Assembly: GCF_014647495.1 (NCBI RefSeq)
Contig: NZ_BMPH01000001.1
Location: 310,001-374,000 of the forward strand
Direction of reading: 5' to 3'
DNA: 64,000 nucleotides
Source of the DNA: Glutamicibacter protophormiae
GTDB taxonomy: Bacteria; Actinomycetota; Actinomycetes; Actinomycetales; Micrococcaceae
In this document: positions 49,406 through 60,739 of the stretch, in pieces
How positions within the stretch are numbered: the stretch's first letter is position 1
Layout of the letters: every line of letters starts with the position of its first letter
Program-made: the position numbers and the translations under genes
Notes under the pieces: model-generated
Seen by the model: only the letters and a program-made list of their open reading frames with translations
Database searches by the model: none
Told to the model about the DNA's origin: nothing

Positions 49406-50382
49406 CTGGCCGGCTCGCCAGCCAGTTGTGCAGCCAGCTCTGCGACCCGCTGTGCGGTGCCCCAGGACAGCGTGACGCCGGCACCGCCGTGCCCATAGGC
49501 GGCGATCACCGGCAGCGGGTGGCCCGTGACGTGCTCCAGCCGGATGGTCTCGCGCGCCGGGCGCAGGCCCACCTTGTGCTCCAGGACCTCCAGTCCTTCC
49601 AGCTCCGGCACCAGCGTGGCAGCGCGTTCCAGGATGTCGATGGAGGTCTGCGGTTCGACTTCGCGGTTCCAGTCGTTCGCGGTGTCGGTGCCTCCCACGA
49701 TGATGTCCTCGCGGCGGGGGATGATGTAGCTGACGCCATCCGGGTAGTTGTCGTCGCACAGCCACTGCGTCAGGTTCTTCGTGTTGGCCAGGCGCACCAC
49801 CTGCCCGCGGATCGGGTAGACGGTATCGTCGTCGCCCAGCAGCTCGCCGCCGCGCAGGCCCGCTGCCAGCACCACCAGATCCGCGCCGCCCTTAAGCTGC
49901 GCCAGATCCGTGACCGTGCCCTTGGCGAAGTCCGCGCCCAGCTCCTCGACCCGGCCGCGCAGCCAGCCCAGGTAGGTGCTCATGGTAATGATCGGCACCG
50001 TCGCCCACACGCCCGCGTGGGCGCCGTTCGGCAGATCCTCCCGGGAGGCTTCCTCGGTGCCGGCGACGATGCGGGTCCAGCTGCGGTCCGCGCCCGGCAG
50101 GTGGTCCACATTCAAGCCGCGGCGCAGGTCGATGCCGGTCTCGGGGTGCTCGGACAGCTGCTCGAAGCGGGCCAGCGAATCCGCCAGCAGCTTGTCGGCG
50201 GCCGGGGAGTTCTCCGAATGGTAGGGGAACCAGATGGCGGCCGCGACCGAGGAGACGCACTCGGCGAGCTCCTGGTCGTAGGCGACGGTGACCTGGTGCC
50301 CGGCGGCGGCCAGCTCGTGGGCCGCGGACAGGCCGATGACGCCGGAACCGATCACGGTGATTCTCAACGGTGCTGTGGGCAT
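49402..50382 (-). CDS. D-amino-acid oxidase
   Basis: The 326-residue FAD enzyme deaminates D-amino acids to keto acids, ammonia and peroxide. It has the N-terminal dinucleotide loop ITVIGSGVIGLSAAHELA, the central VVLAAGLRGGELLGD, the active-site segment IIPRREDIIVGGT, and the FAD-contact HGGAGVTLSWGTA. From memory, the sequence is very close to the enzyme from Arthrobacter protophormiae; an identity check would be needed. AAAGGAC precedes the ATG at 50382. It lies just downstream of pgl in the same orientation and may share transcription with the pentose phosphate operon. Confidence 0.92.
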   Translation of the reverse strand: MPTAPLRITVIGSGVIGLSAAHELAAAGHQVTVAYDQELAECVSSVAAAIWFPYHSENSPAADKLLADSLARFEQLSEHPETGIDLRRGLNVDHLPGADRSWTRIVAGTEEASREDLPNGAHAGVWATVPIITMSTYLGWLRGRVEELGADFAKGTVTDLAQLKGGADLVVLAAGLRGGELLGDDDTVYPIRGQVVRLANTKNLTQWLCDDNYPDGVSYIIPRREDIIVGGTDTANDWNREVEPQTSIDILERAATLVPELEGLEVLEHKVGLRPARETIRLEHVTGHPLPVIAAYGHGGAGVTLSWGTAQRVAELAAQLAGEPAS

Positions 50383-50458
50383 GGGGGAGTCCTTTCGGGA
50401 AAAACAAAGGCCGATGCCTCCAACATCTGGTGTTGGCGGCATCGGCGGGCAGTGCAGC

Positions 50459-51199
50459 TCAGAGCAGCGTGGCGGCGGCGCGGTCCACGAGCCAGCGGGT
50501 GGCCTGCGTTCCCTGCACCGCGCTGGCGGGCACGGAGGCCTCATTGACCTCGTGCTGCGCGGCGGCCAGGGCCGGGGCCTTTTCCGCCCCGGCGACCAGC
50601 AGCCAGACCTCGCGGGCCGAGTTGATGGTGCCCATGGTCAGCGACACGCGGTGCGGCGGCGGCTTGGGGGAGTCGTGGATCGCGATGGCCCCCAGTTCAT
50701 CGGACCGGGTGTGGTTCGGGAACAGGGAGGCAACATGCGAATCCGGGCCCATGCCCAGCATCAGCACGTCGAACGCCGGGTTGGCGGCGCCTTCAGGAGC
50801 CTCGTCGGCCAGCAGCCGCGTGTAGGCCGCCGCGGCGTCCTCGGCGCAGTCGAACTGGTCGGTGGAGCCCATGGCGTGCACGGTCTCGCGGTCCAGCCCC
50901 AGCGCGTCGAGGGCCGTCAAGAGGACCTCGGCCTGTCCGGCGTTGCGGTCGGCGGAGTCCGCGGCGACGAAGCGCTCGTCGCCCCACCAGAAGTGCACCT
51001 TCGACCAGTCCACGCTGGCGCGGGCCGGGTTTTCGGCCACGGCGGCCAGCGCGGCGATGCCCAGCGAGCCGCCGGTCAGCACCACGTGCGCCACGCCGCG
51101 GGCGGCCAGCGCGTCGGCGATCGAGGTGATCAGCCGGGCGGCGATGCCGTGCGCGGTCGCCGAAAGGTCCTCATGGATGACGATCTGTCTAGCGATCAC
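50459..51199 (-). CDS. pgl: 6-phosphogluconolactonase
   Basis: The 246-residue protein has VLTGGSLGIAALAA near the N-terminus and SKVHFWWGDERFVAADSADRN, the family signature, then MLGMGPDSHVASLFP. It hydrolyses 6-phosphogluconolactone in the oxidative pentose phosphate pathway. It uses a GTG start and overlaps the end of opcA by 11 bases. Confidence 0.95.
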   Translation of the reverse strand: MIARQIVIHEDLSATAHGIAARLITSIADALAARGVAHVVLTGGSLGIAALAAVAENPARASVDWSKVHFWWGDERFVAADSADRNAGQAEVLLTALDALGLDRETVHAMGSTDQFDCAEDAAAAYTRLLADEAPEGAANPAFDVLMLGMGPDSHVASLFPNHTRSDELGAIAIHDSPKPPPHRVSLTMGTINSAREVWLLVAGAEKAPALAAAQHEVNEASVPASAVQGTQATRWLVDRAAATLL

Positions 51200-52126
51200 T
51201 GGAACGGATGCTCCTCAGGTTGGTCAGGGCAAGGCCGCGGGTGATGACCTCGCCGAAGACGTCGTCCGCGTCAAGGCGGCGCATCTCCTCGGCCAGGCAT
51301 TCGGCCACCGAGCGGCGCGGCAGCGAGATGCGCTGCGGGGCGGAACCCGGCAGGTACAGGTGGGCTACCGGTCCGGAGGGGCGGGACAGCTCCACGTCGC
51401 CGGCCTCGCGGGACAGGCGCACCGAGGACAGGCCCGCGGTGGACTTGTCCGCCGCGATGGTCACCGGCACGTCCAGGCACATGGTCAGCCAGGCGGCCAG
51501 CAGCGTGGTGGAGGGGGAGTTCTCCGAACCCTTCACCGTGATGCCGGTCAGGCCCTCGGTGCCGACCAGGTCGATGATGCTGGCTAGCTGGGCGCGCCAC
51601 AGGGTCAGCCGGGTCCAGGCCAGGTCGGTGTCGCCGGCGCGGTAGGTTTCCACGCGGCTGAACAGCGCCGCGGTGGGGTCCTCCATCTCGCCGGAGTCGG
51701 TGATGCGGCGGTGCGCGATCTTGCCCAGCGCGGTGGCGGCGGGGTCGACCGGCACGCCGTGCGGCCACCAGGCCACGATCGGCGCGTCGGGCAGCAGCAG
51801 CGCGGAGATCAGCGCCTCGTCGGCCACCATGTCCGGGCCGTGCGTGCGCATCACGATGACCTCGGAGGCGCCGGCGTCGCCGCCCACGCGGATCTGCACG
51901 TCCAGCCGGTTCTCGCCCTGCGCGGAGCCGCGCACCACCACGATGATGCGGCAGGGGTGCTCGCGGCTGGCCAGGTTGGCGGCCTCGATGGCATTCTCAG
52001 CGAAACCCTCGCGGGTGATGACCACCAGGGTCAGCACCCGGGACAGGGCCACCACGCCGTGGGTGCGGCGCGAGGAGAGCAGCTTCTTGGCGACCTTGTT
52101 GGTGGTCGTGTTGGGAAGTTCGATCA

Positions 52127-52130
<4 letters not shown>
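51189..52130 (-). CDS. opcA: Glucose-6-phosphate dehydrogenase assembly protein OpcA
   Basis: OpcA (about 313 residues) is the actinobacterial and cyanobacterial activator that helps glucose-6-phosphate dehydrogenase assemble. The start MMIELPNTTTNKVAKKL and the segments VALSRVLTLVVIT and PCRIIVVVRG fit the family. It starts within the zwf stop (ATGATGA at 52130-52124), so it is tightly coupled to zwf, its partner protein. It is encoded between zwf and pgl in the usual order. Confidence 0.93.
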
Positions 52131-53647
<1,517 letters not shown>

Positions 53648-53653
53648 TTGCGG

Positions 53654-55228
53654 TTACTTCGCCGCCTCGAGCAGGGCCGCAATGCCGGCCGCGCGGTCGG
53701 TGAGGTTCACGCGCAACACCGGGCGGTGGTGCTTCTCATCGGAGAGCACCCCGGCGTCGCCGCTGGCCTGGGCGGTGATCAGGCCGCCGAAGCTGTAGGG
53801 GCGGCCGGGAATTTCCAGGTCCTCGCGGTGGTCGGCGGTGAGCTGCAGGAACACGCCCTGGGCCGGTCCGCCCTTGTGGTACTGGCCGGTGGAGTGCAGG
53901 AAGCGCGGCCCCCAGCCGAAGGTCACCGGGCGGCCGGTCTTGGCGGCCAGCGCGTCGCGCAGCCCTTCGAGTTCCGAGTCCCCGATGCGGTCCAGGTAGG
54001 CCTGCACCGCCAGGTAGCCGTTGTCCGGCAGCGCGGCGGCCAGCTCGTCCAGCGCTCCGGCCAGGGTGGCGGCGGAGGTGCCGAACAGCTCGACCGGGCC
54101 GTCCACCGCATCCGGGGCGGAGGCGGCCGGGGCGTCGAGCAGCGAACGGGCGGCGACCTTGGCGGCCTCCACGTCCGGCTGGTCGAAGGGGCTGATGCCC
54201 AGCAGGTAGCCGGCCACGGCGGTGGCGTACTCGAAGATCATGAAGCTGGTGCCCAGCGGGGCGCTGAAATGCACCGCGGTGGCTTCCTCGTCGATCTCCT
54301 CGGGCAGCTCGTCGTAGACGTAGAGCGGCAGCACGTCGGCGGCCGGATCACGCAGTTCAGGGGCCCCGGGGTGCGCCACCACCGGCAGCACGCCCTTGGA
54401 GTCCTTGCCGGTGGATTCCGCGATGAGCTGTTCGGCCCAGTCCCCGAAGCCCGGCAGGGCGTCGCCCACGCCGGCGATGACCAGCTTGTCGCGCCCGGCG
54501 GTGGCCATGGCCGCGCCCAGGTGGAAGGCCAGGTTGTCCTCGTCGTCGGTGGCCAGCACGTCGTGCAGCAGGCCGGCCTCCTCGATCAGCGCCTCGATGT
54601 CCGCACCGGCCAGGCCGGTGGGCACCAGGCCGAAGGCGGTCAGCGCGGAGTAGCGTCCGCCCACGTTCGGATCGGCGTTGAAGACCGCGCGCACGCCGTC
54701 GGGGTTGTCCATCGGGGAGCCCGGGTCGGTGACCAGCACCAGGCGCGTGGCCGGGTCGATGCCGGCGGCCTGGAAGGCGGCGGTGAAGGCGCGGCGCTGC
54801 GAGTCGGTCTCCACGGTGGAGCCGGACTTGGAGGCCACGACCACCACGGTGCGCTCCAGGTCCGTTGCGAGGATTGGGCGCAGCATGGCCGGGTCGGTGG
54901 TGTCGCAGATGACCAGGTCGACCTCGTCATGCGCGGCGATGACCTCCGGGGCCAGCGAGGAGCCGCCCATGCCGCACAGCACGATGCGGGTCAGGCCCTC
55001 GGCCTGCAGCTGCCCGCGCAATTCCAGGATGGCAGGGACCAGCTGCTGCGCGGCGTCGAAGGGGTTGACCCAGCCCAGGCGGATGGCCGATTCGGCCTCC
55101 GCGGCAGGTCCCCAGATGGTGGCATCCTGCGCCGCGATGCGGCTGCCGATGCGGGCCTCGATCAGCTGCGGAAGCAGCTCATCGACCGACTTCAGTGCGT
55201 CGCCGGAAGTGACCAGACCCAGTTCCAT
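53654..55228 (-). CDS. pgi: Glucose-6-phosphate isomerase
   Basis: The 524-residue enzyme interconverts glucose-6-phosphate and fructose-6-phosphate. It has the sugar-isomerase domain (LCGMGGSSLAPEV, VVVASKSGSTVETDS) and a second SIS domain. It is one of the divergent, shorter-core PGI proteins used by actinobacteria rather than the E. coli type. It starts directly after the tal stop. Confidence 0.92.
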   Translation of the reverse strand: MELGLVTSGDALKSVDELLPQLIEARIGSRIAAQDATIWGPAAEAESAIRLGWVNPFDAAQQLVPAILELRGQLQAEGLTRIVLCGMGGSSLAPEVIAAHDEVDLVICDTTDPAMLRPILATDLERTVVVVASKSGSTVETDSQRRAFTAAFQAAGIDPATRLVLVTDPGSPMDNPDGVRAVFNADPNVGGRYSALTAFGLVPTGLAGADIEALIEEAGLLHDVLATDDEDNLAFHLGAAMATAGRDKLVIAGVGDALPGFGDWAEQLIAESTGKDSKGVLPVVAHPGAPELRDPAADVLPLYVYDELPEEIDEEATAVHFSAPLGTSFMIFEYATAVAGYLLGISPFDQPDVEAAKVAARSLLDAPAASAPDAVDGPVELFGTSAATLAGALDELAAALPDNGYLAVQAYLDRIGDSELEGLRDALAAKTGRPVTFGWGPRFLHSTGQYHKGGPAQGVFLQLTADHREDLEIPGRPYSFGGLITAQASGDAGVLSDEKHHRPVLRVNLTDRAAGIAALLEAAK

Positions 55229-56332
55229 CTACTTGGCTCCCTTCAGGGCCACCGACATATCCTGGAGCAGTTCGTTCCAGGCGTCCTCGAACTTCTTCAC
55301 GCCCTCGACCTCCAGCAGGTCAACGACCTCGTTGTAGTCGATGCCCAGGGCCGCGAGCTTGTCCAGCACGCGGTTCGCGGCGTCGTAGTTGCCTGCGATC
55401 GCGTTGCCGCGCACCTGCGCTTCGGCCGCGGTGGCGTCCAGGGTCTTCTCCGGCATGGTGTTCACGGTCTGCGGGGCCGCCAGCTCGGTGACGTACAGGG
55501 TGGACGGGTAGGCCGGGTCCTTCACGCCGGTGGAGGCCCACAGGGGGCGCTGCACGTTGGCGCCGGCGTTGGCCAGCACCTCGTAGCGGGCCGAGGTGAA
55601 GGATTCCTCGAAGACCTGGTAGGCCAGGCGCGCATTGGCCACGCCGGCCTGGCCGCGGACCGCGGCGGCGGCCTCGGTGCCCAGGGCGTCCAGGCGCTTG
55701 TCGATCTCGGTGTCCACGCGGGAGACGAAGAAGGAGGCGACGGAATGGATCTTGGACAGGTCCAGCCCCTTGGCGTGGGCCTTCTCCAGTCCGATCAGGT
55801 AGGCGTTGATGACCTCGCGGTAGCGTTCCAGCGAGAAGATCAGGGTGACGTTCACGCTGATGCCCTCGGCGATGGTCTCGCTGATGGCTTCCAGGCCTTC
55901 CACGGTGGCGGGGATCTTGATCAGCACGTTCTCGCGGTCCACACGCTCGTACAGTGCCTTGGCCTGCGCGATGGTCGGGGCGGTCTCGTGGGCCAGGCGC
56001 GGGTCCACCTCGATGGACACGCGGCCGTCGAAGCCGTTGCTGGCCTCGTAGATGCCCTTGAACAGGTCGCAGGCGGAGGCGACGTCGTCGCTGGTGATCT
56101 CGGTGATCGCGTCTTCCACGGAGCGGTGGCGCTGCGCGGCGATGGCGTCGCCGTAGACCTCGGCGTTGGACAAGGCGGCGGCGAAGATCGCGGGGTTGGT
56201 GGTGACGCCGACGACGTTCTTCTCTTCGATCAGCGCGGCCAGCGATCCGCTGGTGAGCCGTTCGCGGGACAGGTCATCGAGCCAAATGGATACTCCGGCG
56301 TCGGTGAGTGCCTGGGTGTTGGGGTTGCTCAT
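55229..56332 (-). CDS. tal: Transaldolase
   Basis: The 367-residue enzyme transfers a dihydroxyacetone unit in the non-oxidative pentose phosphate pathway. [13 protein letters not shown] and [14 protein letters not shown], with the Schiff-base Lys, are characteristic. It abuts pgi and follows tkt by 18 bases. Confidence 0.95.
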   Translation of the reverse strand: MSNPNTQALTDAGVSIWLDDLSRERLTSGSLAALIEEKNVVGVTTNPAIFAAALSNAEVYGDAIAAQRHRSVEDAITEITSDDVASACDLFKGIYEASNGFDGRVSIEVDPRLAHETAPTIAQAKALYERVDRENVLIKIPATVEGLEAISETIAEGISVNVTLIFSLERYREVINAYLIGLEKAHAKGLDLSKIHSVASFFVSRVDTEIDKRLDALGTEAAAAVRGQAGVANARLAYQVFEESFTSARYEVLANAGANVQRPLWASTGVKDPAYPSTLYVTELAAPQTVNTMPEKTLDATAAEAQVRGNAIAGNYDAANRVLDKLAALGIDYNEVVDLLEVEGVKKFEDAWNELLQDMSVALKGAK

Positions 56333-56350
56333 GATGTGTTCTTGAGTTCC

Positions 56351-58465
56351 TTAGTTGGAGGCGTTCTGGACGGAGGTTTCGGCGGCGGCCACCACGGCCG
56401 CGGTGGTGATGCCGAACTCCGAGTAGAGCTTCTTGTAGTCGGCGGATGCGCCGAAGTGGCCCAGCGAGACGATTTCGCCGTGGGCGCCGACCAGTTCGCG
56501 CCAGCCCTGGGCTACGCCGGCCTCGACCGAGACGCGGGCGGCGACCGCGGCGGGCAGCACCTCTTCGCGGTAGGCGGCGTCCTGCTTGGCGAACCACTCA
56601 TGGCTCGGCAGCGAGACGACACGCGCGGCAAGGCCCTTGGCAGCGAGTTCCTCGCGGGCCTCGACGGCCAGCTCGACCTCGGAGCCGGTGGCGATCAGGA
56701 TGACGTCGGGGGTTACCTCTGCGCCGTCGCGCACTGCCTCGGCGAGGATGTAGCCGCCCTTCAGGGCGCCTTCGGCCGGACGGAAGCCGGCAGCCGAACG
56801 GTCGTAGATCGGCAGGTTCTGGCGCGAGAGCACGATGCCCGAAGGGGTGCCGGTCAGTTCCAGCATGCCGCGCCAGGCGTAGGCGACCTCGTTGGCGTCC
56901 GCCGGGCGGATCACGTCGAAGTTCGGGATGGCGCGCAGGCTGGCGAGCTGCTCCACCGGCTGGTGGGTCGGTCCGTCTTCGCCCAGGCCGATGGAGTCGT
57001 GGGTCCACACGAAGATCGACGGCACGCCCATCAGCGCCGCCAGCCGGATGGCCGGGCGCTGGTAGTCGGAGAAGATCAGGAAGGTGCCGGAGAACGCGCG
57101 GGTCGGGGACGAGAGCACGATGCCGTTGACGATCGAGGCGGCGGCGTGCTCGCGGATGCCGAAGTGCAGCACGCGTCCGTACGGACTGGCCGACCAGGAA
57201 TCGGTCGAGCGGCGCTCGGGGGCGAAGGACTTGGCGGTGTCGATGGTGGTGTTGTTCGAGCCGGCCAGGTCGGCCGAGCCGCCCCACAGTTCGGGCAGCT
57301 CGTCGGCGATCGCGTTGATGACCTTGCCGGAGGCGGCGCGGGTGGCCATGGTGGAGCCCGGTTCGAAGACCGGCAGCTTCTCGGTCCAGCCCTCGGGCAG
57401 CTTGCCCGACTCCAGGCGTTCCAGCAGTGCGGCGCTGTCCGGGTTGGCGGCCTTCCACGCGTCGAAGTCCTTGTTCCAGGCTTCGTGGGCGGCGGCGCCG
57501 CGGGACAGGGTCTGGCGCGCGTGGGCCAGCACCTCGTCCTCGATGGCGAAGTTCTTCTCGGTGTCGAAGCCCAGCGCCTTCTTCAGGCCGGCGACTTCTT
57601 CGCCGCCGAGCTTGGAACCGTGGATGCCGCCGGTGTTCTGCTTGGTCGGCGATGGCCAGCCGATGATGGTGCGCAGCGAGATGATCGACGGGCGGCCGGT
57701 CTCGGCCTTGGCGGCGCGGATGGCCGCATCCAGCGCGGCGACGTCTTCAACATATTCGCCGGTCTTGGTCCAGTCCACGCGCTGGGTGTGCCAGCCGTAG
57801 GCGGCGTAGCGGCCCAGGACGTCTTCGGTGAAGGCGATGTCGGTGTCGTCCTCGATGGAGATCTTGTTGTCGTCGTAGATCACCACGAGGTTGCCCAGTT
57901 CCTGGTGGCCGGCCAGCGAGGAGGCTTCGGAGGTGACGCCTTCCTGCAGGTCGCCGTCCGAGGCGATGACGTAGATGGTGTGGTCGAACGGGCTGGTTCC
58001 GGCTGGTGCTTCCGGATCCAGCAGGCCGCGCATGCGGCGCTGCGAGTAGGCGAAGCCCACGGCGGAGGCCAGTCCCTGGCCCAGCGGACCGGTGGTGATC
58101 TCAACGCCGGCGGTGTGGCCGAACTCCGGGTGGCCCGGGGTCTTGGCGCCCCAGGTGCGCAGGGCTGCGATGTCTTCCATTTCCAGGCCGTAGCCGGAGA
58201 GGAACAGCTGCAGGTACAGGGTCAGCGAGGTGTGGCCGGGGGAAAGGATGAAGCGGTCGCGGCCGATCCAGTTCGGATCCTTCGGATCGTGGCGCAGGTG
58301 CTTCTGGAAGATCAGATATGCAGCCGGGGCCAAGCTGATGGCGGTGCCGGGGTGGCCGTTGCCAACTTTTTCAACAGCATCGGCTGCCAGGACACGGGTG
58401 GTGTCAATGGCTTTACGGTCCAACTCGGTGAGGGAGAACTCTTCTACTAAGGATTCAGTCGCCAC
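56351..58465 (-). CDS. tkt: Transketolase
   Basis: The 704-residue thiamine diphosphate enzyme transfers two-carbon units. GNGHPGTAISLAPAAYL, GPLGQGLASAVGFA and ASDGDLQEGVTSEA are the TPP-site signatures, and MGVPSIFVWTHDSIGLGEDGP belongs to the pyrimidine domain. It uses GTG (58465) with AAGGAAC upstream and heads the tkt-tal-pgi-zwf-opcA-pgl operon, transcribed divergently from ctaB. Confidence 0.96.
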   Translation of the reverse strand: MATESLVEEFSLTELDRKAIDTTRVLAADAVEKVGNGHPGTAISLAPAAYLIFQKHLRHDPKDPNWIGRDRFILSPGHTSLTLYLQLFLSGYGLEMEDIAALRTWGAKTPGHPEFGHTAGVEITTGPLGQGLASAVGFAYSQRRMRGLLDPEAPAGTSPFDHTIYVIASDGDLQEGVTSEASSLAGHQELGNLVVIYDDNKISIEDDTDIAFTEDVLGRYAAYGWHTQRVDWTKTGEYVEDVAALDAAIRAAKAETGRPSIISLRTIIGWPSPTKQNTGGIHGSKLGGEEVAGLKKALGFDTEKNFAIEDEVLAHARQTLSRGAAAHEAWNKDFDAWKAANPDSAALLERLESGKLPEGWTEKLPVFEPGSTMATRAASGKVINAIADELPELWGGSADLAGSNNTTIDTAKSFAPERRSTDSWSASPYGRVLHFGIREHAAASIVNGIVLSSPTRAFSGTFLIFSDYQRPAIRLAALMGVPSIFVWTHDSIGLGEDGPTHQPVEQLASLRAIPNFDVIRPADANEVAYAWRGMLELTGTPSGIVLSRQNLPIYDRSAAGFRPAEGALKGGYILAEAVRDGAEVTPDVILIATGSEVELAVEAREELAAKGLAARVVSLPSHEWFAKQDAAYREEVLPAAVAARVSVEAGVAQGWRELVGAHGEIVSLGHFGASADYKKLYSEFGITTAAVVAAAETSVQNASN

Positions 58466-59280
58466 TGCGGCGTTCCTTCCATTCAGGCTTGGACGGGAGA
58501 ATAACTCCCGCTGACACGCAATACGCCGTCGGTCCTATGTACCCGGTATTCGAGCTTAAAAGGGGTCATTGGTCGCGACGGCGCAATCAGGTTCAACTCT
58601 ATCGCGAAACACCCATTTGATGCGCGGGTTAAGCAAGATGACACCCAAAGATTTGCGTCCGCGGGCAACTCACTGCGTTTGCCGGCCCGTTTTGCACCTG
58701 TTGCCGATAGTTCGTGAGTGGTTCTCCGGGCCGCGCGGACTGGGTGGATCGCATCCGAGGGGACATGGCCGGAACCCCGGCCAGTGACCAGCAGGAGTGG
58801 GCGGTGCAGTGGATGGTGTCTTTTGCGCAAGCAGTGTGAACTCACAATCTACAAAAGTTCGAATTTGTGGCTACGGATCCAACCAATTTTGAGTATTGTT
58901 CTCCTGCGATTGGGCTGCTCGGATGTTCGTTGATCTCTAAGTGTTTGTGCCGCGGCCCATGCACCGTGAATAGCACTGGCGCGCGGGTGATTGCCGCCGG
59001 TTTCCCGCCGCGCGACGACGGGGTGCCGACGCGGACCGGTTCCATCCGCTGCGTCGCCGGCGCCCGACCTGGGTTGCCGTCATGTGGGCTGTGTGCTCGT
59101 CGATCATTACTTGCCGGCTGGCTGCTCGTGTGCGTTGACGGCCTGCGCAAAGGTCTCAAGTTGACTCAAATCACCATGTTTCGGCCGAATCCCTGATAGG
59201 GGGGAGTTTCATTCAATTTCTATACGACGTAGAATGGTTGTGTCTGTCCTTGTATCCTTTGAAGAACTGAGTGCGTTTAA
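58466..59280. other. Divergent intergenic region tkt/ctaB, no clear gene
   Basis: The region holds the start signals of both flanking genes. I see no convincing reading frame; the short open frames have atypical composition. A small hairpin lies just upstream of tkt (CGGGAG-AATAA-CTCCCG near 58494-58510). A TTGACT -35-like box is at 59161-59166, and TTTCAT/TAGAAT (59207-59212 and 59230-59235, 17-bp spacing) is a likely promoter of ctaB, with a leader of about 40 bases. The rest is unassigned. Confidence 0.4.
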
Positions 59281-60258
59281 TTGAAGACTCAAAGTGTCGC
59301 CGACTTGTCAGTGCCACGCGCATCGCGCCAGCCTGGTGAATCCGCTGGCGACTTTCTGAAGCGCAAGGCCAGTGCCTATCTCGCACTGACCAAGCCTCGC
59401 GTGATCGAGTTGCTGTTGGTGAGCACGCTTCCAACCATGATCTTTGCCCAGCGCGGCTTCCCGCCGGTCTGGCTCATGGTTTCCACCATTGTTGGCGGCG
59501 CCATGGCCGCCGGCGCCTCGGGCGCATTCAATTGCTACATCGACCGCGACATGGACAAGCTCATGAAGCGTACCAAGGGCCGTCCGCTGGTCACCGGCGA
59601 CCTGACGCCCAAGGAAGCGCTGATCTTCTCGTGGACCATGGCCATTGCCTCACTGGTGGTGCTCTGGGTGGGAACCAACCCGCTGACCACCGCTTTGGGA
59701 CTCGCGGCGATCCTGCTGTACGTAGTTCTCTACACCATGATCCTCAAGCGACGCACCGCCCAGAACATTGTCTGGGGCGGCATTGCGGGCTGCATGCCGG
59801 TATTGATTGCGTGGGCCGCAGTCAAGGAAACCATTGAATGGCCAGCGGTCATCCTGTTCCTCGTCATCTTCCTGTGGACCCCGCCGCACTACTGGCCGCT
59901 CTCCATGAAGTACGCCGACGACTACAATGCAGCCTCGGTTCCTATGCTGGGCGCCATCGCGAACGCACGCCGCGTTTCCGTCCAGGTGGTGCTCTACGCA
60001 TGGGCCACTGTGGTCTGCTCGCTGCTGCTCGTGCCACTGGGCGGCGCAGGGATCGTCTATACGGCGATCGCTGGCGGCGCCGGCGCATGGTTCGTCTACG
60101 AGTGCCACGTGCTCTACCGCGAGGCTCAGCGCGACCACAAGCCTGCCGAGGTCAACCGCAAGGCCATGAAGGTCTTCCATATCTCCATCACCTACCTTTC
60201 GATTGTGTTCCTGGCCTTGGCCATTGATCCGTTCGTCGGAAGCCCGCTTCTGGGCTAG
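59281..60258 (+). CDS. ctaB: Protoheme IX farnesyltransferase (heme O synthase)
   Basis: The 325-residue membrane enzyme adds a farnesyl chain to heme B, making heme O for cytochrome oxidase. It has the UbiA prenyltransferase signatures [19 protein letters not shown] (Asp-rich) and [10 protein letters not shown], and about eight helices. A TTG start at 59281 is used. ctaA, which converts heme O to heme A, lies about 1.5 kb further on. Confidence 0.95.
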   Translation: MKTQSVADLSVPRASRQPGESAGDFLKRKASAYLALTKPRVIELLLVSTLPTMIFAQRGFPPVWLMVSTIVGGAMAAGASGAFNCYIDRDMDKLMKRTKGRPLVTGDLTPKEALIFSWTMAIASLVVLWVGTNPLTTALGLAAILLYVVLYTMILKRRTAQNIVWGGIAGCMPVLIAWAAVKETIEWPAVILFLVIFLWTPPHYWPLSMKYADDYNAASVPMLGAIANARRVSVQVVLYAWATVVCSLLLVPLGGAGIVYTAIAGGAGAWFVYECHVLYREAQRDHKPAEVNRKAMKVFHISITYLSIVFLALAIDPFVGSPLLG

Positions 60259-60277
60259 GGCTTCTCCCGCATCTTGG

Positions 60278-60321
60278 CATCCGGCACTGAATCACTTGAT
60301 TCGGTGCCGGATGTTTCTTTT
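60278..60321 (+). terminator. Terminator of ctaB
   Basis: CATCCGGCACTGAAT (60278-60292) pairs with 60299-60313 with one wobble, loop CACTTG, followed by TTTCTTTT. Confidence 0.85.
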
Positions 60322-60355
60322 AACCCTTGTCGCAGCGGAATACTCCTTATCCTGC

Positions 60356-60377
60356 TATGCAAGTCTTGTTATGCAAG
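60356..60377 (+). promoter_or_regulatory. Direct repeat TATGCAAG upstream of the PadR gene
   Basis: TATGCAAG occurs at 60356-60363 and again at 60370-60377, 14 bp apart, immediately upstream of the regulator start. It may be an autoregulatory element; the second copy could also contribute to the start. Confidence 0.35.
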
Positions 60378-60391
60378 GTAAAGTTCCATCC

Positions 60392-60739
60392 ATGGAAGAT
60401 CAAGGCGAGAAGATTGCGACGAACATCCGCAAGGGCGTCCTTGAATACTGTGTGCTGGCTCTGCTGGCACAGGGGGACAAGTACGGTCTTCAACTGGCTG
60501 ATGAGCTGGTGGATCGCAACCTGACGGCCAGCGAGGGAAGCTTGTATCCCTTGCTGGCGAGGATGAAGTCAGCCGACCTCGTGACCACCCGTTGGGAGGG
60601 AAGTAGTACTGGACGGCGGCGGAAGTACTACGCAATCACCGAACGTGGAATGTCGCACCTGCGGCAATTTGATGCGGTTTGGAATGAAATATCAGGGCAA
60701 GTAGGCGAACTACTCGGGAGACAACATGAACACGACTGA
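60392..60739 (+). CDS. PadR family transcriptional regulator
   Basis: The 115-residue protein has the PadR winged helix (GVLEYCVLALLAQGDKYGLQLADEL and GSLYPLLARMKSADLVTTRW) followed by the GRRRKYYAITERG wing. PadR proteins are small repressors. The start at 60392 is the first ATG of the conserved region; an in-frame ATG at 60371 is possible. It overlaps the next gene by 14 bases, in the common PadR-HAAS pair. Confidence 0.87.
   Translation: MEDQGEKIATNIRKGVLEYCVLALLAQGDKYGLQLADELVDRNLTASEGSLYPLLARMKSADLVTTRWEGSSTGRRRKYYAITERGMSHLRQFDAVWNEISGQVGELLGRQHEHD

Noticed and set aside
53648-58450. A 1600-codon open frame on the plus strand
   Set aside because: It is the shadow of tkt, tal and pgi on the other strand, whose family signatures are unambiguous; GC-rich third positions keep the opposite frame open.
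58867-59196. A 109-codon open frame in the tkt/ctaB intergenic region
   Set aside because: Its composition (Cys, Arg, Gly rich with no helix or strand pattern) looks like non-coding sequence and it has no ribosome binding site.
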